From Rivularia sp. MS3 (GTDB taxonomy: Bacteria; Cyanobacteriota; Cyanobacteriia; Cyanobacteriales; Nostocaceae), in contig JAHCMI010000072.1 of assembly GCA_019192545.1 (NCBI GenBank), forward strand, positions 1-48,032: a DNA stretch of 48,032 nt, given 5' to 3'. Positions 41,602-48,032 of the stretch are shown in pieces. Position 1 is the first letter of the stretch; every line of letters starts with the position of its first letter. The notes below the pieces were generated by a model. It made no database searches and was not told the origin of the DNA. It worked only from the letters and a program-made list of their open reading frames with translations. The position numbers were made by a program, and so were the translations under genes.

Positions 41602-41709
41602 ATTCAGTTAAATTCAGTAATTTTTGAAAAATACGGTAATTACTCAGGAATAAATCAGACTTTTGAGCTACTGATAGAAAAGATTTAAATTTATTTAAAA
41701 CAGTTCCCA

Positions 41710-43035
41710 ATGTTAGAAATAACACAAATATTCCAACAAAAATATCAATTAAAAGAAAAGTTAGCACAAAATGCAGGTCGTCAAACCTGGTTAGCTGAAG
41801 ATATATCACTTGAACCAGCGAAAACAGTAATTCTCAAATTTTTACCATTTGGCGAACAATTTCAATGGCAGGATTTAAAACTTTTTGAACGAGAAGCTGA
41901 TATTTTACAACAGCTTTCTCATTCCAAAATTCCTAAATACTGCGATTATTTTTCTATTGAGGATAAAGATAATTGGTTTGCTCTAGTTCAAGAATATATT
42001 CCCGGCAAATCGCTCAAACAATTAATTGAGAAAAAACAAAGGTTTACCGAAGAAGAATTACGCAAAATTGCTCAAGATGTATTAGAAATTCTTTGTTATC
42101 TACATACATTAAATCCCCAAGTTATTCACCGCGACATTAAACCCAGTAATTTAATATTAGGTGTAGAAAAACAAATTTATTTAATCGATTTTGGAGCAGT
42201 ACAAGACAGCGCAGCAGCTAAAGGAGCTACGTTTACAGTTGTGGGAACTTACGGTTATGCACCTTTAGAACAATTCGGTGGTAGAACAGTTCCCGCTTCC
42301 GATTTGTATGCTTTAGGAGCAACTTTAATTCATTTGGCAACGGGAAGAATACCAGCCGATTTACCGCAGAAAAATATGCGAATTCAGTTTCAAGATAAAG
42401 TTAATCTTAGCAATCATTTTGTTCGCTGGATTGAAAAGTTAACTGAGCCAGATATTGAGAATAGATTTACAAGTGCATCTGTTGCATTAGAGGCTTTAAA
42501 CAGTCGTATTGCCGTTAATTCGTCTTCTGCAATTTCTCAACCATACGGTAGCCAAATTAAATTAGATAAATCCTATAATCATTTAGATATTCAAATACCC
42601 AGAGGAAGAATTACATTTGAAAATATCTTTTTAATATCTTTTTTGCTTTTTTGGTTTATTCCTATCGCCATAACATTTTTATCCGATCCAGTAACAATCA
42701 TATTTTTGTTATTTGGTTTAATCCCTTTCAGCATATTTTGTTTTCCTATATTACTTCCTATTCTAGGAACGTTGTCTATTAAATTTAATCGGCTTGAGTT
42801 TGTAATGGAATGGAAGTTCTTAGGGAAAACTTATCGACAAAAAGCGGGTAAGACTTCAGCTATTCATAATATTACCGTTGGTGAAACTTCTTACAAAGTT
42901 AACGACAAACACTTAAAAATGGTTTCTATGGAAGCTGGTGCAGTCAAATATGATTTTGGTGGTTTTGCTCCAAAATTAGCCGATGCTGAAATAAAATGGT
43001 TGATTGAAGAAATTAATAATTGGTTAGGAATTTGA
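41710..43035 (+). CDS. Membrane-tethered Ser/Thr protein kinase, tandem copy 1
   Basis: A eukaryotic-type kinase, 441 residues. The ATP-binding lysine is Lys43 in VILKF with Glu61 as its partner, the catalytic loop is HRDIKPSN (Asp142), and the magnesium motif is IDFG (Asp160). The glycine-rich loop is degenerate: AQNAGRQTWLAED in place of GxGxxG. The kinase domain spans about residues 13-270, followed by two or three hydrophobic stretches (297-360) and a conserved soluble-looking C-terminal domain (KFNRLEFVMEWKFLGKTY ... VSMEAGAVKYDFGGFAPKLADAEIKWLIEEINNW). The next gene is a close paralogue. Targets and stimuli are unknown. Confidence 0.9.
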   Translation: MLEITQIFQQKYQLKEKLAQNAGRQTWLAEDISLEPAKTVILKFLPFGEQFQWQDLKLFEREADILQQLSHSKIPKYCDYFSIEDKDNWFALVQEYIPGKSLKQLIEKKQRFTEEELRKIAQDVLEILCYLHTLNPQVIHRDIKPSNLILGVEKQIYLIDFGAVQDSAAAKGATFTVVGTYGYAPLEQFGGRTVPASDLYALGATLIHLATGRIPADLPQKNMRIQFQDKVNLSNHFVRWIEKLTEPDIENRFTSASVALEALNSRIAVNSSSAISQPYGSQIKLDKSYNHLDIQIPRGRITFENIFLISFLLFWFIPIAITFLSDPVTIIFLLFGLIPFSIFCFPILLPILGTLSIKFNRLEFVMEWKFLGKTYRQKAGKTSAIHNITVGETSYKVNDKHLKMVSMEAGAVKYDFGGFAPKLADAEIKWLIEEINNWLGI

Positions 43036-43127
43036 TGATTGTAATTTGTAGTTAATAATGTCATCTTTGCCATCTTAATATTTACTTTTAAAATCTTCTC
43101 TATATAATATATTTCAATAAACTAATT

Positions 43128-44426
43128 ATGTTAGAAACCAAAAAAGTTTTACAAAAACGCTACCAACTAAAAGAAAAATTAGCACAAAATGCAAGTCGTC
43201 AAACTTGGCTAGCGGAAGATATATCAATACAGCCAGCGGAAACAGTAATTCTCAAATTTTTATCATTTAGTGAAAATTTTCAATGGCAGGATTTAAAACT
43301 TTTTGAACGAGAAGCAGATATTCTTAAACAACTATCTCATCCGAAAATTCCTAAATACCGCGATTATTTTTCTCTTGAAGATAAGAATCACTGGTTTGCT
43401 TTAGTTGAGGAATATATTCCCGGTAAATCATTAAAACAATTAATCGAAGCTAAAAAGAGATTTACGGAGGAAGAATTACGAAAAATTTCTATAGATGTAT
43501 TAGAAATTCTCTGTTATCTACATACACTCAACCCTCAAGTTATTCACCGCGATATTAAACCCAGTAACTTAATTATTGGAGAAGATAAAAAAGTTTATTT
43601 AATCGATTTTGGAGCAGTACAGGATAACGCAGCAGCCAAAGGAGCAACGTTTACAGTTGTCGGAACTTACGGTTATGCTCCCATCGAACAATTCGGAGGT
43701 AGAACAGTTCCTGCTTCCGATTTGTATGCTTTAGGAGCAACCTTAATTCATCTAGCAACGGGGATGATACCTGCCGATTTACCGCAAACAAAAATGCGAA
43801 TTCAGTTTCGAGATAAAGTTAGTTTGAGCGATGGTTTTATAGACTGGATTGAAAAATTAACCCAGCCAGATATTGATGATAGATTTAATAGCGCTGAAGC
43901 AGCATTACAAGCTTTCAATAGTCCTCTGGTTTTAAATTATGCTGCTGAAATTGCTCCATTAAAAAACGACAGAATTAAACTTCATAAATCTGATGAGAAG
44001 TTAGAAGTAATAATAGATGGATATACAGATGTAAAGCTTATAGGGTTCTTGACTCTTCTTCTAATTTCTGCAATTTTTATTTCCTTATCACCTACTGGTT
44101 TTATTGTATCAATACCGTTTTATTTTCTATGTTTTGCTTTACTATATTCAATGCTTTCAACTTTCTCTCTCCAATTAAACCCACTGAAATTTCTTATTGA
44201 ATCAAAATCGAAATTTAAATTATTTAATAATTTTAGCTCATGGAAAGTAGGTAACACTTCAGAAATAAAATCTGTTAAGAAAGATTATTTACATAGTAAA
44301 CAAGGGAAAACACCAATAGTTAGAATAGAAACCGGTTCGGAAAAGTATGAATTTGGTGAAAATTTGGACGAAGCGGAAACGGATTGGTTAGTCAAGGAAA
44401 TCAAAGATTGGTTGTACAAGTCATAG
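43128..44426 (+). CDS. Membrane-tethered Ser/Thr protein kinase, tandem copy 2
   Basis: A paralogue of the gene just before it, 432 residues. The kinase domain (about 13-270) is nearly the same sequence, with Lys43, Asp142 (HRDIKPSN) and Asp160 (IDFG) all kept. The glycine loop is again degenerate (AQNASRQTWLAED). Similarity falls in the linker and membrane region (LIGFLTLLLISAIFISLSPTGFIVSIPFYFLCFALLYSML) and returns in the C-terminal domain, which ends VRIETGSEKYEFGENLDEAETDWLVKEIKDWLY. The pattern is a recent tandem duplication followed by divergence of the part after the kinase. Only 92 bases separate the genes, so they may share a transcript. It converges on the lipoate-ligase-like gene. 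Confidence 0.9.
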   Translation: MLETKKVLQKRYQLKEKLAQNASRQTWLAEDISIQPAETVILKFLSFSENFQWQDLKLFEREADILKQLSHPKIPKYRDYFSLEDKNHWFALVEEYIPGKSLKQLIEAKKRFTEEELRKISIDVLEILCYLHTLNPQVIHRDIKPSNLIIGEDKKVYLIDFGAVQDNAAAKGATFTVVGTYGYAPIEQFGGRTVPASDLYALGATLIHLATGMIPADLPQTKMRIQFRDKVSLSDGFIDWIEKLTQPDIDDRFNSAEAALQAFNSPLVLNYAAEIAPLKNDRIKLHKSDEKLEVIIDGYTDVKLIGFLTLLLISAIFISLSPTGFIVSIPFYFLCFALLYSMLSTFSLQLNPLKFLIESKSKFKLFNNFSSWKVGNTSEIKSVKKDYLHSKQGKTPIVRIETGSEKYEFGENLDEAETDWLVKEIKDWLYKS

Positions 44427-44438
44427 CTAATATAATAA

Positions 44439-45155
44439 TTAGTTATTTAAAATCTCTTCCCATTCATCATCACTCAAACCCTTTTCTTCAAACTCTACCC
44501 CAAAACAATCTTTCGCAGCATCAATTAAAACTGCAATTATTCTTTCAATTTCTAAATCTTCCCCAATCGCAACACTATCTAATAACTCTTCACCAAAAAC
44601 CTTTTTAAATAATTCTACATCTGGTTTCAATCGCATCGAACCATGTTGCAAAATCACATTACCGCGTCTCAACTGAGCGCTACCAATCAACTTACAACCA
44701 TCAGCCGTTACTAAATCCGCACCGGTTGCAGTACCGAAACAGTTAGGATTATTTATATAACCCCTCCCAGCAATACCGTAATGCAACTCAATACCTAAAT
44801 TGCGCCATCCTGTAATCAAAAACTCGCATATGTTTTTATACGCTTCCATGCGACTTTTAGAAAATCCAGAAGCCACCACAGCGTAAGTTAAATCGCCATG
44901 ATGTAATACCGCACGTCCCCCCGTAGCACGACGTACCAAGTCTATTTTCTGCCCCTTCCAAATCAATCTTTGCCAGTCATCTGGATAATTGCGCTGATGA
45001 TAACCAAGAGAAATTGCGGAGGGCAACCAAGTATAAAAACGCAAAGCAGGCGGATGTCCCGATTGATGCTGTTTCAGCAACCATTCATCAATCGCCATCT
45101 GTAATTTACCATTCGCTTGCAAAAACGGAATCAATCGCCAAGTTTGGGAAATCAA
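44439..45155 (-). CDS. Lipoate-protein ligase A-like (BPL/LPL catalytic domain)
   Basis: A 238-residue member of the biotin/lipoate protein ligase family; members attach lipoate or octanoate to a lysine of acceptor proteins. The motif RRATGGRAVLHHGDLTYAV is the substrate-binding core (RRxTGGxxVxH), and the lysine in GCKLIGSAQLR is the expected catalytic-site lysine. The upstream sequence forces a TTG start at 45155, since an in-frame stop lies just before it; homologous N-termini (QTWRLIPF...) support this start. It is short compared with E. coli LplA, lacking the C-terminal accessory domain, as in the cyanobacterial type. Whether it acts as ligase or octanoyltransferase cannot be told. It converges on the second kinase gene. 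Confidence 0.87.
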   Translation of the reverse strand: MISQTWRLIPFLQANGKLQMAIDEWLLKQHQSGHPPALRFYTWLPSAISLGYHQRNYPDDWQRLIWKGQKIDLVRRATGGRAVLHHGDLTYAVVASGFSKSRMEAYKNICEFLITGWRNLGIELHYGIAGRGYINNPNCFGTATGADLVTADGCKLIGSAQLRRGNVILQHGSMRLKPDVELFKKVFGEELLDSVAIGEDLEIERIIAVLIDAAKDCFGVEFEEKGLSDDEWEEILNN

Positions 45156-45239
45156 AGTTTATTGTTAATGGTTAGTTGTTAATTGTTAGTAAAATGGTGC
45201 GTTACGCTAACGCGATAACACACCTTACATTAGTGATAA

Positions 45240-45316
45240 TGATAATTAAACAGTAACCAGCTACCCAAACTATGATAACTGGTTACTGCTCACTGATTAC
45301 TGTTCACTGATTACTG
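45240..45316. repeat. ACTGGTTACTG/ACTGATTACTG repeat tract
   Basis: Units such as CACTGATTACTGTT and GGTTACTGCTC recur three to four times in 45275-45316, just beyond the YbjN gene stop. Dispersed repeat of the kind seen at 15846 and 34120. Confidence 0.7.
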
Positions 45317-45793
45317 TTACTTGCCATATTTGGATTGCAAATCTTCGTCATTATCATCAGCGATAGTCGCCACGATGGTAATTAAACGAGAAACTTCCGC
45401 CGCCGATAAATCTTCTAATGTCCGCTTTGAAATTACCACTACCTGGTCTTCAATGATACCGAAGCGCGCTTCTAAGGTAGCAGAGCAATTCATTTGTAAC
45501 AGCGATCGCATCATAGTCGGTTCGTCTTTTGCTGGCAACTTCAGCACAGAAGACCAAACTGTTATCATGTCTTCATCGCTGGTACCCGTCAATTGCACAA
45601 ACACTTCTACACTACCGTACTTAAACTTCCATAAATAAGCACCCTCAGCAGGATGACTAACCATTGCGCTATCGTTTTGCTCTAACGTATCGATAACGTT
45701 TTCAATCACCTCAACATGGTTGATGCTTTCCGTTTCTGTAGTTAAATCGTCCATTGTTTCGTCGCTTTCCGAATCGGATTGGTAAGATGTCAT
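45317..45793 (-). CDS. YbjN-domain protein
   Basis: A 158-residue protein of the YbjN/type III secretion chaperone-like fold, common in cyanobacteria but of unknown function. It has a disordered, acidic start (about 1-28, SDSESDETMDDLTTETES), then the domain: VEVIENVIDTLEQNDSAMVSHPAEGAYLWKFKYGSVEVFVQLTGTSDEDMITVWSSVLKLPAKDEPTMMRSLLQMN and a helix-rich end. No membrane span or signal. ATG at 45793. It stands alone between a repeat tract and the kinase gene at 46016. Confidence 0.87.
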   Translation of the reverse strand: MTSYQSDSESDETMDDLTTETESINHVEVIENVIDTLEQNDSAMVSHPAEGAYLWKFKYGSVEVFVQLTGTSDEDMITVWSSVLKLPAKDEPTMMRSLLQMNCSATLEARFGIIEDQVVVISKRTLEDLSAAEVSRLITIVATIADDNDEDLQSKYGK

Positions 45794-45910
45794 ACAAATT
45801 GTGCCTCAAGATGATGATTATTCACACCTACTTTATACACAATTAACTGGAGTTGGGCATTGGGAATTGGTAATAGGCAATCGGTAGTTGATAATTGAGC
45901 AGCTTACACT

Positions 45911-45929
45911 CTCTCCTTCACAAGGAGAG
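45911..45929. repeat. Dispersed CTCCTT-AAGGAG inverted repeat, copy 3
   Basis: CTCTCCTT (45911-45918) and AAGGAGAG (45922-45929) form an inverted repeat in the 222-base gap between the divergent YbjN and kinase genes. It is followed by GGCTGGGGTAAGG. Confidence 0.6.
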
Positions 45930-46015
45930 GGCTGGGGTAAGGTTAAACAAGAATTATAGTTACCCTCAAGCAAACCCAGGGAATAATAAGTATATAAATA
46001 ATATATTTTTTTAGT

Positions 46016-47983
46016 ATGAGTTATTGCCTAAACCCCCATTGTCAACAACCACAAAATCTAAAGAATTCTTTAGTTTGCTCAACCTGTCAAACTCAATTAC
46101 TATTAAAACAACGCTATCGTGCCATCAAACCAATTGGACAAGGTGGTTTTGGCAGAACTTTATTAGCTGTAGATGAAAGCAAACCTTTAAAGCCACCCTG
46201 CGTTATCAAACAATTTCTTGTACAAGCACAGGGTACCGATAATAATCAAAAAGCTGCTGAATTATTTGAACAGGAAGCTTTAAGACTAGATGAATTAGGA
46301 AAACACCATCAAATTCCCAATTTATTAGACTATTTAACCCAAGAAGAACATCAATATTTAGTACAAGAATACATTGATGGATATGATTTAGCCGAGATAT
46401 TAAAAGAACAAGGCACTTTCAAGGAAAACCAAATTTGGGAATTATTAAACAGTTTATTACCCGTACTCGAATTTATTCACAGTCGTGACGTTATTCATCG
46501 AGATATTAAACCAGATAATATCATTCGCAGCCGAGACGGAAAGCTATGCTTAGTAGACTTTGGTGCTGCAAAAGTTGTTACTGGAACTGCAATATTACAA
46601 ACGGGAACTAGTATCGGAACTCCCGAATTTGTTGCACCGGAACAATCCAGAGGAAAAGCTATTTACAGCAGCGATTTATATAGTTTGGGAACAACCTGCA
46701 TTTATTTATTAACCGGAGTTTCTCCCTTTGATTTATTTGATATTTCCGAATATACCTGGATATGGCGACAGTATTTAGTTGATAATCCAGTTAGCGAGAA
46801 ACTAGGTAATATTTTAGATAAACTGATTGAAAATGCTACCAGCCGTCGCTATCAATCAGCAACTGAAATACTAAAAGTAGTTAACCTTATACAAACTAAT
46901 TATACAAATAAAAATCAATTACAAAATCAACAGTTGCCAATAAAATTGAAAATTAAAAACCGTCATCACAAATTAGTTGCTATTGAAAACAAACAATATG
47001 TAAATAATATCAATACTGCAAAAAAACCAAGTCCTTCAAAGAAGAAAAAATTAAATTATATTTGGAAATGTATTGATACCCTTAATCATCATGCCGCTTC
47101 CATCAGTTCTATTGCTATTAGCCCCAATGGAAAGATTTTAGTTAGTGGTGGCTCTTACTGCGCCATAAAACTATGGAATATTCATAATGGTATATCAGTT
47201 CGGACTCTCTGTTGTGACTACCCGATTAAGACTGTTGCTTTTAGCCCAGATGGGTTATATATTGCCAGTGGTGACTTGGCAAACAATATTATCGTTTGGG
47301 ATATAAGTTCGTATAATAAAAGATTTGCTATTAAAAGATTTGCTATTAAAGGACATACAGGTGCAGGAGTTAATTGTTTAAGTTTTAGTCCAGATGGTCA
47401 AATTATTGTGAGTGCGGGTAGCGATAAAACTATAAAATTATGGAATGCGAACACGGGAAATATAATTTGCATTTTGAAAGGTCATAAAGAATCAGTTAAT
47501 AGCCTTGCTATCAGTTCAAATGGAAAATTTATTGCCAGCGGTAGTAATGATAAAACAGTGGGAATTTGGAATTTAAATAGAGGTAAAAGACTCAATCGTA
47601 TTTATACTGATTCTAAAGTTAATTCAGTAGCTTTTAGCCCAAATGGAGAAATTATTGCAACCGGTGGTGAAGGCTATAATATCAAGCTTTGGGAAGTAAT
47701 CAGCAAACAAAAAATTTGTACCCTTGATTCCATCAACTGGGTTAAAGACAATATTTATAATACAATCTCCGTTAAATGCGTTGTTTTTAGTCCTAATGGC
47801 GAGATTCTTGCTACTAATAGTTATAACAATGATATAAAAATATGGGATGTAAAAACGAAACAGGAAATATATAGTTTAAAAGGACATTCCGGTAAAGTTA
47901 ATTCCCTTGTTTTTAGCCCAGATGGACAAACTTTATATAGCGGTAGCGACGATAGCACCATTAAAATCTGGCAATATAAATAA
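46016..47983 (+). CDS. Ser/Thr protein kinase with zinc ribbon and WD40 repeats
   Basis: A 655-residue signalling protein of a type common in cyanobacteria. The N-terminus has four cysteines in a zinc-ribbon-like array (Cys4, Cys9, Cys21, Cys24), then a complete kinase domain: GQGGFGR (41-47), Lys65, HRDIKPDN, VDFGAAK. A basic linker (about 300-350) leads to seven WD40 repeats (about 355-655) that should form one closed propeller for binding partners. It looks soluble. A 15-base tandem duplication at 47318-47347 doubles the residues RFAIK in a loop between repeats two and three. Partners and stimulus are unknown. ATG at 46016; the stop lies 49 bases before the window end. Confidence 0.93.
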   Translation: MSYCLNPHCQQPQNLKNSLVCSTCQTQLLLKQRYRAIKPIGQGGFGRTLLAVDESKPLKPPCVIKQFLVQAQGTDNNQKAAELFEQEALRLDELGKHHQIPNLLDYLTQEEHQYLVQEYIDGYDLAEILKEQGTFKENQIWELLNSLLPVLEFIHSRDVIHRDIKPDNIIRSRDGKLCLVDFGAAKVVTGTAILQTGTSIGTPEFVAPEQSRGKAIYSSDLYSLGTTCIYLLTGVSPFDLFDISEYTWIWRQYLVDNPVSEKLGNILDKLIENATSRRYQSATEILKVVNLIQTNYTNKNQLQNQQLPIKLKIKNRHHKLVAIENKQYVNNINTAKKPSPSKKKKLNYIWKCIDTLNHHAASISSIAISPNGKILVSGGSYCAIKLWNIHNGISVRTLCCDYPIKTVAFSPDGLYIASGDLANNIIVWDISSYNKRFAIKRFAIKGHTGAGVNCLSFSPDGQIIVSAGSDKTIKLWNANTGNIICILKGHKESVNSLAISSNGKFIASGSNDKTVGIWNLNRGKRLNRIYTDSKVNSVAFSPNGEIIATGGEGYNIKLWEVISKQKICTLDSINWVKDNIYNTISVKCVVFSPNGEILATNSYNNDIKIWDVKTKQEIYSLKGHSGKVNSLVFSPDGQTLYSGSDDSTIKIWQYK

Positions 47984-48032
47984 ATCGAATATAAACAATA
48001 TTTTACGCAATACCCTACAAGGGTATCGCTAC
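47984..48032. other. Right window edge, possible start of a repeat
   Basis: Only 49 bases remain after the kinase stop. A small inverted pair TACCCT (48009-48014) and AGGGTA (48019-48024) may be one of the GGGTATCGC-type dispersed repeats. Nothing else can be said. Confidence 0.3.

Overview
The window is chromosomal DNA of a cyanobacterium, most likely a filamentous, heterocyst-type one (order Nostocales; a Rivularia/Calothrix-like organism is a guess). Supporting this are a PsaK photosystem I subunit, the alkane-synthesis pair ado-aar followed by accA, a CyaB1-type GAF-GAF-PAS adenylate cyclase, several Uma2 proteins, three eukaryotic-type Ser/Thr kinases (one with WD40 repeats), scattered HIP1 octamers (GCGATCGC), and many heptanucleotide tandem repeats of the STRR kind between genes. 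The DNA is AT-rich. No tRNA, rRNA, CRISPR array, insertion sequence or prophage was recognised.

Layout. 0-2.1 kb: repeats, then recN. 2.2-4.7 kb: a small accessory patch with two paralogues of an unnamed possible nuclease-fold family (one broken by a single stop codon), a Uma2 gene between them on the other strand, and an unknown gene. 4.8-9 kb: a PaO/TIC55-like Rieske oxygenase broken by a one-base deletion, a Tat-exported class C beta-lactamase-fold protein and a lipoprotein. 9.1-10.5 kb: an APC-type amino-acid permease. 10.5-12 kb: 1.4 kb without genes. 12-15.8 kb: cyaB1 and a conserved-looking gene of unknown function. 15.8-17.6 kb: a pentapeptide-repeat protein and a lone sugar ABC permease. 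17.9-23.6 kb: ado, aar, accA, an SDR and folE, all on the plus strand. 23.7-26.3 kb: trpF, psaK (TTG start) and a site-2-type protease with CBS domains.

26.6-35.5 kb is a loose cobalamin region: DUF1636, cbiD, cobK, cobL (cbiE/cbiT fusion), cobH and cobI. It is interrupted by a Uma2 remnant, a DUF4112 gene enclosed by 115-bp inverted repeats, an Hsp20 gene, a tiny lipoprotein, a macro-domain gene and an intact Uma2 gene. 35.9-39.2 kb holds three minus-strand K+ channel/RCK genes, one of which has no pore. 39.2-41.6 kb: GNAT acetyltransferase, HD phosphohydrolase and membrane-anchored alpha/beta hydrolase. 41.7-44.4 kb: a tandem pair of membrane-tethered Ser/Thr kinases. 44.4-48 kb: lipoate-ligase-like protein, YbjN-domain protein and a zinc-ribbon/kinase/WD40 protein.

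How the genes work together: AAR reduces fatty acyl-ACP to aldehyde and ADO converts that to alkane, while AccA helps supply malonyl-CoA. CobI, CobK, CobH, CobL and CbiD act at successive steps of corrin-ring synthesis. CyaB1, the three kinases and the RCK proteins form a signalling and ion-homeostasis component. The items most worth a second look are the poreless RCK gene beside two channel paralogues, the tandem kinases with an unnamed shared C-terminal domain, the 115-bp inverted repeat pair around DUF4112, the ACCGAA motif cluster upstream of hsp20, and the heptamer repeats that have become gene ends. I did not find a clear-cut novel defence or mobile system.
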